26,684 nucleotides of DNA from Bdellovibrionales bacterium. Its GTDB lineage: Bacteria; Bdellovibrionota; UBA2428. Below, piece after piece: positions 7,437-15,853 of the stretch. Under the pieces are notes generated by a model that did no database searches, was not told where the DNA came from, and saw only the letters and a program-made list of their open reading frames with translations. The stretch is taken from contig JAFEAR010000168.1 in the NCBI GenBank assembly GCA_018266335.1, positions 1-26,684 on the forward strand. Reading direction: 5' to 3'. Numbering within the stretch: the first letter of the stretch is position 1; the number at the start of each line of letters is the position of its first letter. A program made the translations under genes and the position numbers.

Positions 7437-8642
7437 ATGATTCGCAAACCTAAGAAACTCGTACTCGCCTACTCCGGCGGTTTGGACACCTCGGTGATGC
7501 TGCACTGGATTCGCGAAAAGTACGGCTGCGAAGTGGTGTGCTTCTGCGCCGACGTGGGGCAGGGCGAGGAACTCGACGGTCTCGACGCTAAAGCCAAAGC
7601 CACGGGTGCTTCCCAACTCTTCGTTGAAGATCTCCGCGAAGAATTCGTCCGCGATTATGTGTGGCCCGCCGTTCAGGCTAACGCCCTGTACGAAGGCACT
7701 TACTTGCTGGGCACCTCGCTCGCTCGCCCGGTCATTGCCAAAAAGCAAATCGAAATCGCCCGTAAGGTAGGCGCCGACGCCGTCGCGCACGGTGCGACCG
7801 GCAAGGGCAACGATCAAGTTCGTTTTGAACTCACCTACTATGCGCTTGAGCCGGGCATTCAAGTCATTGCTCCGTGGCGCGACTGGGAGTTCGAAGGTCG
7901 CAGCGACCTCATCAATTACGCCGAGAAAAACAAAATTCCCGTCACCGCAACGTTGGCGAAGCCCTACTCAACGGATCGCAACCTCATGCACGTTTCCTAC
8001 GAAGGTGGCATTCTGGAAGACCCCTGGGCTGCGGCTCCCGAAGAGATTTTCCGTATGACCAAATCGCCCGAGAACGCCCAGGCGACGAGCGAAGAAGTCG
8101 AAATCTCGTTCAAGCAAGGTATTCCCGTAGCGGTGAACGGCAAGGCGCTCGGACCCGTGGCACTTTTGGAAACGCTCAATCGTATCGGTGGGAATCATGG
8201 CGTGGGCCGCGTGGACTTGGTTGAAAACCGCTTTGTGGGCATGAAGTCCCGCGGTGTGTACGAAACGCCGGGCGTTACGCTGTTGCAGGCTGCGCACCGC
8301 GCGATTGAGTCCATCACGATGGACCGCGAAGTGATGCGTTTGCGCGACACGCTCAGTTTGAAGTTTGCTGAATCGGCCTACTATGGTTTCTGGTTCACTC
8401 CGGAGAGCGAAATTCTCCGCCGCACCATTGCGGACACGCAGGCCAACACCACCGGCGATGCGCGCCTTAAGTTGTACCGCGGTAGTGTGCAGGTGATGGG
8501 CCGTCGCGCACCGAAGTCGCTTTACAATCCGAACCTCGCAACTTTCGAAGCCGAGAGCTCGCAAGGCCTGCGCTACAACCAGCGCGACGCCGAAGGCTTC
8601 ATCAAACTGCAGGCGTTGCGCCTGCGGGTAGGGGCGAAGTAA
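7437..8642 (+). CDS. argG: Argininosuccinate synthase
   Basis: This ATP-dependent enzyme condenses citrulline with aspartate to give argininosuccinate, the substrate of ArgH. The 401 residues match the type I family. The P-loop-like AYSGGLDTS (11-19) binds ATP, and the family segments EGTYLLGTSLARP and HGATGKGNDQVRFEL are present. The ATG at 7437 is preferred over an in-frame ATG at 7422, because GAAGGAAG lies just upstream and the start then follows the argR stop by one base. Together with argH this gives the last two steps from citrulline to arginine; earlier arginine genes are not in the window. The VIT transporter gene starts four bases after the stop. Confidence 0.97.
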   Translation: MIRKPKKLVLAYSGGLDTSVMLHWIREKYGCEVVCFCADVGQGEELDGLDAKAKATGASQLFVEDLREEFVRDYVWPAVQANALYEGTYLLGTSLARPVIAKKQIEIARKVGADAVAHGATGKGNDQVRFELTYYALEPGIQVIAPWRDWEFEGRSDLINYAEKNKIPVTATLAKPYSTDRNLMHVSYEGGILEDPWAAAPEEIFRMTKSPENAQATSEEVEISFKQGIPVAVNGKALGPVALLETLNRIGGNHGVGRVDLVENRFVGMKSRGVYETPGVTLLQAAHRAIESITMDREVMRLRDTLSLKFAESAYYGFWFTPESEILRRTIADTQANTTGDARLKLYRGSVQVMGRRAPKSLYNPNLATFEAESSQGLRYNQRDAEGFIKLQALRLRVGAK

Positions 8643-8646
8643 AAAC

Positions 8647-9360
8647 TTGCCACACTCTCACCCGCACGATCATCACGCCGAGAAGCACTTCGCCGCGCCC
8701 GAAATCGTGCGCGACGCGGTGCTGGGCATGGCCGATGGTTTGACGGTGCCCTTTGCGTTGGCCGCGGGCCTTTCGGGAGCAGCCGCAGCCAGCAACATCA
8801 TCGTTACGGCCGGTGTGGCCGAAATTTGTGCGGGCGCCATTGCTATGGGACTCGGCGGTTATTTGGCAGCACGCAGTGAGATTGATCATTACGCGAGTGA
8901 GTTCAAACGTGAATGGTCTGAAGTCCGCGAAAAGCCACACGTTGAAGAAAGAGAGATCGAAGAGATTTTCGAATCCTACGGACTCTCCAAACTCGAAATT
9001 GCCCCCATGGTGCAAGCGCTCAAGCGCCAGCCCGACAAATGGGTAGATTTTATGATGCGCTTTGAACTGGGTTTGGAGCGGCCGAACCCCAGGCGTGCCC
9101 TGCGGAGTGCGCTCACCATTGGCGGAGCCTATGTGGTGGGAGGGTTAATTCCCCTTTCTCCTTATATGGTCGTTGCGGAATCCTCTTCGGCGCTCAGTAT
9201 TTCTATGGCGTTAACCTTTGTGGCGCTCCTGGTGTTTGGCTTCTATAAGGGGAAATTCACTGGGACGAGCCGCCGGAAGAGCGCTTTTCAGACCTTTTTT
9301 GTTGGCGCTTTGGCAGGCGCCGCTGCGTTCTACATCGCCAAATTTTCCTTACATATTTGA
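8647..9360 (+). CDS. VIT/CCC1-family iron or manganese transporter
   Basis: The 237-residue membrane protein has the VIT1/CCC1 layout. The first helix pair includes VRDAVLGMADGLTVPFALAA and GVAEICAGAIAMGLGGYLA with the family's GLG(G)YLA segment. A cytoplasmic charged helical region follows (about 83-135), and then three hydrophobic segments at the C-terminus (about 155-237). Family members move Fe2+ or Mn2+ out of the cytoplasm. The N-terminus is rich in histidine (HSHPHDHHAEKH), a plausible metal-binding tail. The start is a TTG four bases after argG; no ATG occurs before the first membrane helix, so TTG is required to keep the tail. It is probably translated from the argR-argG message, although a link with arginine synthesis is not obvious. 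Confidence 0.85.
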   Translation: MPHSHPHDHHAEKHFAAPEIVRDAVLGMADGLTVPFALAAGLSGAAAASNIIVTAGVAEICAGAIAMGLGGYLAARSEIDHYASEFKREWSEVREKPHVEEREIEEIFESYGLSKLEIAPMVQALKRQPDKWVDFMMRFELGLERPNPRRALRSALTIGGAYVVGGLIPLSPYMVVAESSSALSISMALTFVALLVFGFYKGKFTGTSRRKSAFQTFFVGALAGAAAFYIAKFSLHI

Positions 9361-9405
9361 CCATTTGACCGAATTACTGACGCACTCCCCCTAAGCCATA
9401 CGAAG

Positions 9406-9455
9406 TATATTTCATAAAGGACTTAAGAATTTTTCGACTTAGTTCGATAGGTCCT
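9406..9455 (+). promoter_or_regulatory. Candidate promoter and 5' hairpin of the fibre operon
   Basis: TATATT (9406-9411) could be a -10 element with transcription starting near 9418. From there an imperfect hairpin can form: 9418-9425 pairs with 9448-9455 with one mismatch. The ribosome-binding site GGGAGGT (9463-9469) and the ATG at 9478 follow. The -35 match is poor. A regulatory role for the hairpin is speculation. Confidence 0.3.
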
Positions 9456-9477
9456 CAGAAGAGGGAGGTTTGTCGTT

Positions 9478-10347
9478 ATGACTACCGCTTTAAACAAAGC
9501 AACTATCTATGGTTTGGTACTCTCGGCGTTTGTGCCTATGTTTGCGAGGGGAGCGGACCAGTTGCCTCCCGGAAGGGCTGCGGAGCTCTTCTGTAAAATT
9601 CGCGAAAAGGCGAGCGTCTTGGACTGTCAGTATTTCGACGGCGCCAAGAAACGCACCCTGACGGACCAGGACATTATCGACTTCGTCGATCATGCCTCTG
9701 TTGACGCGTACCTAACGCTCGTGAGCCGTAAAGGCTTGGAGCGTACGCTTCGCATCGATCCGGGCTACGCCAACTTCAAGAAGTTGAGCGAAGTGCAAAA
9801 GGTCGGTAGCGCGAGTGAAATCGCCCGTACCAAGTTTGAACTGTTTACCGAAATCGAGCGTCGGGTAGTGAAAATCTCCGACGAACTCGACTCGGCACTG
9901 GCCCAACAGTTCCTCATTAAGTTCGACCCCTACATCACGAACGAAAAATATCGTCGTGAATTGCAGGTCATTACGAACGAAGCCATCCACGGTGTGGAAT
10001 CGGCCGCCGGTAGCTGCGCTACCGAGAACCAACTCGCCACGATCGCTCAGGACAACCGTGTCCTTGGCGCTCAGCTGATGGCCCTCGTGAACGCCTTCCG
10101 CAGCCCCGACTCCTGCCTCTCGGATTACCCGATGAACGTGGGCGCTGACGGCTCGGTAGACATCGAAGCCCTTAAGGCATTGCCCCAGGCTTTCTCGGAA
10201 CGTTGCCACAAAATGGCCGGCTCCGTAGCGATCGCACCTCCTGCCATCCAATCGAAAGAGTTGGAAGTGCGCGCTCCGGCTTCCGTAGATTCCGCTGAAA
10301 AAACCAACGAAACTGAATCTGGGATGGCTAAGTCGAGGGCTCAGTAA
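9478..10347 (+). CDS. Exported protein of unknown function, first gene of the fibre operon
   Basis: I do not recognise this family. The 289-residue product starts with a signal-peptide-like segment (IYGLVLSAFVPMFARGA, cleavage near residue 26). The mature part is mostly helical and charged, with regularly spaced FKKLSEVQKV, FELFTEIERRVVKIS and LIKFDPYITNEKYRRELQ segments. It has five or six cysteines that could pair in the periplasm (for example FCKI, LDCQ, GSCA, DSCL, ERCH). The C-terminus is low-complexity and acidic. A strong ribosome-binding site GGGAGGT lies eight bases before the ATG. The stop overlaps the next start (TAATG), so the two proteins are translationally coupled and may act together, possibly as a periplasmic partner of the barrel protein. 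Confidence 0.75.
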   Translation: MTTALNKATIYGLVLSAFVPMFARGADQLPPGRAAELFCKIREKASVLDCQYFDGAKKRTLTDQDIIDFVDHASVDAYLTLVSRKGLERTLRIDPGYANFKKLSEVQKVGSASEIARTKFELFTEIERRVVKISDELDSALAQQFLIKFDPYITNEKYRRELQVITNEAIHGVESAAGSCATENQLATIAQDNRVLGAQLMALVNAFRSPDSCLSDYPMNVGADGSVDIEALKALPQAFSERCHKMAGSVAIAPPAIQSKELEVRAPASVDSAEKTNETESGMAKSRAQ

Positions 10348-11459
10348 TGAAAACGCTTCTCTTTGTAGCTCCCTTCATGGCGGCAACTTCGGCCTTGGCC
10401 CAAGTTCCCACCGTGGAAGAGGACTCTAACCAACCTCTCCGTGTGGCTCCGGTCACGAAGATCATCACCCCCGGCCTCTACGGCAACGGCGATGCTCCGA
10501 AGAAGAAGCGCTCCCCCGCATCGGTGGAAGCTTACGAGCGTCCTCGCCACAGCTTCAGTTCCTGGGGCGAAGTGATGGCTACGGATATCACGAGCCAGGC
10601 TTTCAGTTCGCGCCGCACGCGCTTTGACTCCGGTCGGGTGCCCGCATCGGTAGACGCTGCTGCTTCGACCTCGACCAACGCCGCAACGGCGGCTTCGGCA
10701 ACCGCGCCGGTGGCGCAGAGTGCGATTCAGATTAAATCGTACTCGGGTTACCCCAAGCTTATTGGTTCGCTTACCTACAACCCGGGTTACTCGGGTATGA
10801 AGCAAACCTTGGCGGGTACGGACACGGTGGAAGGTCGCGAATTCAACAGCTCGGGCATGTCCCTTGTCGATACGAGCGTTGGCTTGCAAGCGGAGTTCAC
10901 GCCCCGCATCGTTTCGGAGTTCAACTTCGATTACCGCCGAATGGGTGTGGCAGCAGCTGACTTGGGCGATTTCCAATTGCAAAGTTCAAATGCCAGTGTC
11001 ACGAACGTGTCGGCTAAAGGATTTTACTGTTTTAATTCCAATGCTTTCCAGAACCGCGCCTGCGTGGGTGGTGGCTTAGGTTTAGACAGCTTTCCGATTT
11101 TGAATTTTCCTACCAATTCCACACTCGCGATGGATAAACTGAGCAATATGACGATCGGTTTGGCGGCCAAGGGAAGTTACCAGGTCACGCAGACGATTTC
11201 TTCCAAAGCGCATCTCGGCTGGGATTACGGTTTGGGTATGGGCGCTTCGGGTCTCTACAAACTGAATAGCAGCAACAAGCTGACGGGTGGCGTGGGTATC
11301 GATTACTCGGTAGCTCGTTACGCTGGTCTGTCTATTCGTTCGGAACTCGGTTTTGAACGTCGCGCCGCTTCGTTCGAACACACGACCGACTCTTGGACCG
11401 CTACGAACCTCGTTTACCTCGCCAAACTCGGCGTGGCCTACGAATTCGGCGCGAAATAA
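10347..11459 (+). CDS. Predicted outer-membrane beta-barrel protein of the fibre operon
   Basis: This 370-residue protein has a signal peptide ending ATSALA-Q (residue 19). A proline- and serine-rich region (about 20-130) without clear structure follows. From about residue 135 it has alternating hydrophobic strands typical of a barrel, such as PKLIGSLTYNPGY, VGLQAEFTPRIVSEFNFDYR, TIGLAAKGSYQVTQ, LTGGVGIDYSV and LVYLAKLGVAYEFGAK. About ten to twelve strands can be counted. Two cysteines (FYCFNSN and NRACVGG) lie close together, perhaps in a surface loop. The gene overlaps the preceding gene by one base and is followed after 20 bp by the lipoprotein gene. A role as outer-membrane anchor or exporter for the fibre encoded two genes later is an inference from position only. 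Confidence 0.65.
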   Translation: MKTLLFVAPFMAATSALAQVPTVEEDSNQPLRVAPVTKIITPGLYGNGDAPKKKRSPASVEAYERPRHSFSSWGEVMATDITSQAFSSRRTRFDSGRVPASVDAAASTSTNAATAASATAPVAQSAIQIKSYSGYPKLIGSLTYNPGYSGMKQTLAGTDTVEGREFNSSGMSLVDTSVGLQAEFTPRIVSEFNFDYRRMGVAAADLGDFQLQSSNASVTNVSAKGFYCFNSNAFQNRACVGGGLGLDSFPILNFPTNSTLAMDKLSNMTIGLAAKGSYQVTQTISSKAHLGWDYGLGMGASGLYKLNSSNKLTGGVGIDYSVARYAGLSIRSELGFERRAASFEHTTDSWTATNLVYLAKLGVAYEFGAK

Positions 11460-11479
11460 GGGTTGAGTAAGGAGAGTCT

Positions 11480-12361
11480 ATGGCACGTGTACGGTTGACA
11501 TGGGGGTTAGCGATTATCAGCGCGACTCTCCTTTTGAATGCCTGTGAACAAGCAGGTGTAACGACCAAATCGGCTGGCGGTGCCACGGTAGTGGATGAAC
11601 CGTCGGGCTCCACCGAAAGTGGCCGCTTTTCTATCGTTACGTTCCAATCGGCCGAAACGAAAGATTGGCTCAAGGACAGCTCCAACAACATCTATACAAA
11701 TTCTTCGACTTTGACCTTCACGGGCGTTTGCCAGCGTGGGGTAAGCTCGATTGCACTTAGTTTTAATGGCACCGCGAATTCTACCAAAGCGCTGTGCGAC
11801 AAAGACGGAAACTACACCTGGACGGCGAGCATTAGCGATGGCACCTACTCGGTAGAGTTCGTGCCGATCAACGGTGTTGGTAGCGTCATGACCGGTAAGC
11901 TGACCTTGCCCGTTATTGTGGACACGGCGGCTCCGGCTACGCCCGTGATTACCACGAACGCGGGTGGCGACTTTACCGTTACGAGCGCGGCTATTCAGCT
12001 GGACGGTACGGTGAGCACCGATACCTACAACATCGAAACCACCAACAGCGGCGGAACTTTGACTTCCATGACGGGCGGTTTTCGATACACTACGAGCATG
12101 ACCGCAGGCGACACCACGACTTTTGCATTCCGCGCGGTAGACTTCGCGGGGAACAAGTCGGGTTACGCTTCAATCACAGTGCAATATCTTTCTACGGGAA
12201 CGCCGGCGGCTTATGCCTTCTCGAGCGTTCATTTGGGCTCTGCGATTACGGGAGCAACGGGTAAAAAACTCGAAGCGGTTTCGGGTCCGGTTAACTTTCT
12301 TGCAAGCCCAGCATCGGCTTCAACGAATACTCTTTCAACAGGTATGCTTAACTTCCAATAA
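11480..12361 (+). CDS. Lipoprotein with Ig-like domains, fibre operon
   Basis: The 293-residue product has a lipoprotein signal: hydrophobic helix and lipobox LLNAC, with the modified cysteine at residue 22. The mature chain is beta-rich. One Ig-like module runs from about residue 55 to 150 (STLTFTGVCQRGVSSIALSF to GKLTLPVIVDTAAPATP). A second module, about 155 to 240, has the AVDFAGNKSGYASITVQY ending seen in bacterial Ig-like surface proteins. The C-terminal 50 residues are Ser/Ala/Thr-rich. The ribosome-binding site AAGGAGA is well placed. With 20-bp gaps on both sides it is clearly in the same operon as the barrel and fibre genes, and it could be a surface-exposed stalk or cap protein. 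Confidence 0.75.
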   Translation: MARVRLTWGLAIISATLLLNACEQAGVTTKSAGGATVVDEPSGSTESGRFSIVTFQSAETKDWLKDSSNNIYTNSSTLTFTGVCQRGVSSIALSFNGTANSTKALCDKDGNYTWTASISDGTYSVEFVPINGVGSVMTGKLTLPVIVDTAAPATPVITTNAGGDFTVTSAAIQLDGTVSTDTYNIETTNSGGTLTSMTGGFRYTTSMTAGDTTTFAFRAVDFAGNKSGYASITVQYLSTGTPAAYAFSSVHLGSAITGATGKKLEAVSGPVNFLASPASASTNTLSTGMLNFQ

Positions 12362-12379
12362 GTTGGAAGAGAGGGGTTT

Positions 12380-14197
12380 ATGAAGAACGTCAAGATTGCC
12401 ACTTACCTCGGACTGATGACTTGGACTGGATTGGCCTTTGGTCAGACCGCTCCGTTCGATCGCGTTGCCTTCCAAGGCGCGCTGAAAACTTCGGCGGGAG
12501 CCGCGGTTACGGATGGAACTTACAAAGCCAAGATCTATATTAAGCGCAACGGTTCGGATTGTTGGGTCTCTCCCACTTGGCAGAGCATTACTACCCACGG
12601 CGGCGTTTTTTCGATTGAACTTTCTGGTACTGGAAGCACGGGCGCTTGCTCTGGCTCTCTCGGCGCCGATCACTTCTCAACTGGCACCATGACTATGAAC
12701 GTGGTGGTTGACTATAACAACGACGGTTCGGCGGACGATACCTTTGCCGGTGTGCCCATTGAAGCTGTTCCCATCGCTATGATGGCCGACAAAGCAACAA
12801 CCTTGTCGGCAACCTTGCCAATCGCTTTGGGTGGTACGGGTGGTACGAGTGCCAGCGCGGCCCGCACGGCTTTGGGTTTGGGTTCTGTTTCCACGATTAA
12901 CATTAGTAACACTGCGGGTGACGTCCTTCATGGTGACGGCACTTGGAGCACTCCGGCTTCTTCCTTGAGTGTGGTGGAGAACGTTGGTTCTGCTACGGGT
13001 ATCTATGCTGGTTTGAATGGCACCACGGCGCAGTTTAAATCGCTTGTGGCCGGATCGACTGCATTGTCGCTTAGTAGCAGCGCCACGGGCGTGACGGTTG
13101 ATGTTGCGCCCAGCAACATTGCTATTAGTTCTCTGTCGGGTACCGCGGGTGTCGCGAAAGGTGGCACGGGAATCAGCTCTTTCACTGCTGGTGACATGAT
13201 GTACGCGCTGTCGGGCACTTCAGTGACAACGCTGGCCATTGCCGGCACGAGCAGCCAAGTGTTGCGCTCGAACGGCTCGGCGCCGGTTTGGGCTTCGCTC
13301 GATGTCTCGGATGTTGCGACGGGCACCTTGCCTGTGGCTCGCGGCGGTACGGGTAACTCTTCCTTCACTGCCGGTGACATGATGTACGCGCTGTCGGGCA
13401 CTTCAGTGGCGACCATCGCTATCTCTGGAACGACCACGGCCGTTCTGAAGTCGACGGGGTCTGCTCCGGCTTGGAGTCAGCTGACACCTAACGACATTAA
13501 AGCTATTTCGGCCATGGGTGGCTTTGCATCGACGGCAACGTCGGCGACTGCTTATACCCTCGCTCAAACTGGCTTCACTCTTGATCGTGGCGCCGTTGTG
13601 ACCTTCAAGATGCACGCAACCAACACGGGTGCAGCTCCCACTCTCGCGGTCAACGGTACGACGGCCACGGTTATGAAGCACTGGGACGGTACGGCCATTG
13701 CGGCTAACGACCTACGTATCAACAACTACTACCGCGCTTACTATGACGGCACCAACTGGCTCGTAGAAGGTGTTGGCGGTAAATATCAAGAGTCGGGCAC
13801 CACATCGCTTGCAACGACCCCGTCGTGGACTTGCGGCACGGCCCCTACGGGTGCTTCGAGCACAGAACTGCGCTTTATGCGCACGGGTAACATTGCTACG
13901 GCTTGGATTCGCCTTGAGTACGCTACGGCGGGCTCGGCTTGTACGTCTGTAACTATGGCCTTCCCGACGGGTGTGCCTCAGCCGGTTACGGCCTTTACGG
14001 GTACGGGTGCTACGGAAATTGCCTTCACGGGTGCGGGTGTGTTGAGCACCACCTCAATTGCCGGCACTTCTCCGGCCGCAGCTGGTTACTGTGGAATCGA
14101 ACAAACCGGTACGCTGGGTACCTACCAGTTCCGAATCAACTCGGCGTCGAACGCCACGAAGATCGGAACCTGTACGGTTACCTACCCGACCAACTGA
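12380..14197 (+). CDS. Secreted phage-tail-fibre-like adhesin
   Basis: The 605-residue protein has a signal peptide (about 1-21). Residues about 27-140 form an entry domain of the kind RVAFQGALKT to VPIEAVPIAMMADKA, common at the start of long bacterial surface fibres. It is followed by GGTG repeats at residues 151, 261 and 322 (for example LPIALGGTGGTSASAARTAL), which are typical of phage tail fibres. Residues 261-382 are two copies of a 61-residue unit. Residues about 400-465 (VVTFKMHATNTGAAPTLAVNG to YYDGTNWLVEG) match a tail-fibre domain. The last 135 residues are a beta-rich, cysteine-containing tip. Bdellovibrio makes related trimeric fibres (mosaic adhesive trimers) that recognise prey. 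Trimerisation and host or prey binding are inferred. It is the last gene of the operon, before a strong terminator. Confidence 0.82.
   Translation: MKNVKIATYLGLMTWTGLAFGQTAPFDRVAFQGALKTSAGAAVTDGTYKAKIYIKRNGSDCWVSPTWQSITTHGGVFSIELSGTGSTGACSGSLGADHFSTGTMTMNVVVDYNNDGSADDTFAGVPIEAVPIAMMADKATTLSATLPIALGGTGGTSASAARTALGLGSVSTINISNTAGDVLHGDGTWSTPASSLSVVENVGSATGIYAGLNGTTAQFKSLVAGSTALSLSSSATGVTVDVAPSNIAISSLSGTAGVAKGGTGISSFTAGDMMYALSGTSVTTLAIAGTSSQVLRSNGSAPVWASLDVSDVATGTLPVARGGTGNSSFTAGDMMYALSGTSVATIAISGTTTAVLKSTGSAPAWSQLTPNDIKAISAMGGFASTATSATAYTLAQTGFTLDRGAVVTFKMHATNTGAAPTLAVNGTTATVMKHWDGTAIAANDLRINNYYRAYYDGTNWLVEGVGGKYQESGTTSLATTPSWTCGTAPTGASSTELRFMRTGNIATAWIRLEYATAGSACTSVTMAFPTGVPQPVTAFTGTGATEIAFTGAGVLSTTSIAGTSPAAAGYCGIEQTGTLGTYQFRINSASNATKIGTCTVTYPTN
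13160..13525 (+). repeat. Two tandem 183-bp units inside the fibre gene
   Basis: Units 13160-13342 and 13343-13525 encode 61 residues each, both starting GGTG and sharing SSFTAGDMMYALSGTSV. The DNA is identical over about 36 bp (from 13190 and from 13373), so the copies are young or are kept alike by recombination. Similarity falls off in the second half of each unit. Confidence 0.85.
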
Positions 14198-14218
14198 TCG
14201 GTTACTTAGTTAAATCAA

Positions 14219-14262
14219 AAAGCCCCCGACTCTCCGTAAGGAGGGTTGGGGGCTTTGCTTTT
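14219..14262 (+). terminator. Rho-independent terminator of the fibre operon
   Basis: A stem of AGCCCCC (14221-14227) with GGGGGCT (14248-14254), extended inwards by CTCC/GGAG around a GTAA loop, is followed by TTGCTTTT. It lies 22 bp after the fibre gene stop codon. Confidence 0.88.
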
Positions 14263-14339
14263 GAGGTCGTCAAATTTCTGGAAGCGGCATCGTTTCTGGA
14301 TGCGATTGTCTCCGGTACTTTTTCTGTAGAGGAGACAGC

Positions 14340-15770
14340 ATGATTTTCAACGCAAAAAAAACAAAATGGATAATCACGGGAACGGTAGCTTTGGGGGCAA
14401 CGATGGCACTGGTGCGCTGCGGAGGTGGTAGCAGCAGTAGCACTCTAGATACTTCCAGTATCAGTAGCTATTTAGCGAGTGGCTTTGCCGTTAGTTCGCC
14501 TACGGCCTCGTCGTCGTCTTCGTTCGCGATGGCGGCCTACAAACCTATGGGCTCGAGCGCCGAAGTTGATCCCGACGCTCCCATCGAAACTAAAGCGGCA
14601 GCCGTGACGGCCCTGGCCGAAGGCAGCACCTGCTCCTTTACTCTGCCGAACCTGGGGAGCTTGGGTGCGCGCGCCAACTGCTACGGCCCGAACGTGACCT
14701 ACTCCTCGCATCCGGATGGTTCGCCCACCTCGGGCACCTTGCCGGGCGGCGACTTAGGGATTTGGAATTACACCGAAGCCGGTAGTGGCGAAGCGTGCGC
14801 CGTGGCGCAGCTGAACACCATTAGCTCGGCGGCCTCGGCTTACATCGATGCTTCCTTGCTGCTGCAGGCGGCTTCTATTTGCACCATCAAGAACGCGGGC
14901 AAAACCGCTCCGGCCGAAGGTGAAAGTCTTGATTACACCACTGAGTTGGCCGCTAAAATTGCGGCGCCGGCAACCATCACGTCCGCCGTGGTTAAACGCA
15001 CAGACGCCGACACGGCCGAATTCGTTATTTCGGGCACCACGGATGGCACCAAGGCCTTTTCCGTTACGGTTCAGCATAATGCGAGTTCCACCACGAGCTA
15101 CACGGGCATGATTTACGGCACCTTTAAAACGGCCAACAAAGACGCCTTCTCGGTGGAGTATTCGCGTTCGGGCGACGACATCAAAGCGCGCATGTTGGCG
15201 GGCGGATGGAACACGTCGGCTACGGATGCCGATATTTTTAATTCGAGCCACCAGGTCAACGCGGGCGGAACCTTTCAGGGCAACATGAACCACGCCGTAT
15301 TAAACTTCAACACCTCCACCAAGGTGGGGTCTATGTCCTACGCATGGCAGGCCGGCAACGGTGATTCGCACACGCGGGTGTTCAACGTGTACGTATCGGG
15401 AACCTCTGGCAGTCGTAAGGGTTGCGGCTACTTTGGTTTCGGCGATAAATTTGTGGCCACCATGGCTAGCAACAAAAACGAGATCAAGGGCATGATTTGC
15501 AACTGGGCGGGGCCCGGCAATAGCCACAGCATGACTTCTAGCTCCGGAAAGGCACAAAAGCAGTGCTTCACAGAGAGCAGTGGCAAGTTCGTGCTCGATA
15601 CCTCGGCCGCTTCGAAGAACCAGATTCTTTACTGGCCTACAAATTCTTGCGACAAGGGCGGCGTATCCGTAACTGCGGCGCAAGAAGGCGAAACGGGGTC
15701 AACCAACAACCTCGTTACGCTGGCTAGTGATACGGATTATTCGTCTTACTCGGCGCCCTCCGCTCCGTGA
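14340..15770 (+). CDS. Probable surface lipoprotein of unknown function
   Basis: The 476-residue product starts with a basic segment (MIFNAKKTKW), a hydrophobic helix and MALVRC followed by GGGSSSS. Cys27 and the Gly/Ser tether look like a lipoprotein, although arginine before the cysteine is unusual for a lipobox. The rest is rich in Ser, Thr, Ala and Asn, with cysteines spread as pairs (for example STCSFTL and GARANCYG, KGCGYFGFG and GMICNWAG). A region at about 220-340 looks beta-rich (FVISGTTDGTKAFSVTVQ, MIYGTFKTANKDAFSVEYSRSG). I recognise no catalytic motif or named family. The ribosome-binding site AGAGGAG is clear. The gene is separated from the fibre operon by a terminator and followed by its own, so it is a single transcription unit. 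Confidence 0.7.
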   Translation: MIFNAKKTKWIITGTVALGATMALVRCGGGSSSSTLDTSSISSYLASGFAVSSPTASSSSSFAMAAYKPMGSSAEVDPDAPIETKAAAVTALAEGSTCSFTLPNLGSLGARANCYGPNVTYSSHPDGSPTSGTLPGGDLGIWNYTEAGSGEACAVAQLNTISSAASAYIDASLLLQAASICTIKNAGKTAPAEGESLDYTTELAAKIAAPATITSAVVKRTDADTAEFVISGTTDGTKAFSVTVQHNASSTTSYTGMIYGTFKTANKDAFSVEYSRSGDDIKARMLAGGWNTSATDADIFNSSHQVNAGGTFQGNMNHAVLNFNTSTKVGSMSYAWQAGNGDSHTRVFNVYVSGTSGSRKGCGYFGFGDKFVATMASNKNEIKGMICNWAGPGNSHSMTSSSGKAQKQCFTESSGKFVLDTSAASKNQILYWPTNSCDKGGVSVTAAQEGETGSTNNLVTLASDTDYSSYSAPSAP

Positions 15771-15790
15771 GTTTTTTTGCCTTCGAACTA

Positions 15791-15828
15791 AAGGCGGCGA
15801 CAACTTCGGTTGTCGCCGCCTTCATCAT
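15791..15828 (+). terminator. Rho-independent terminator with UUCG loop
   Basis: A perfect 14-bp stem (15791-15804 with 15809-15822) closes on a TTCG tetraloop and lies 20 bp after the lipoprotein stop codon. The T-tract after it is weak (TTCATCATTATTT). Confidence 0.85.
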
Positions 15829-15853
15829 TATTTAACCAATGTTCCACCTCTAG

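Noticed and set aside
12380..14197. Remnant of a prophage
   Set aside because: Only fibre-like domains are present; there are no capsid, terminase, baseplate or integrase genes, and the product has a Sec signal peptide and operon partners with export signals.
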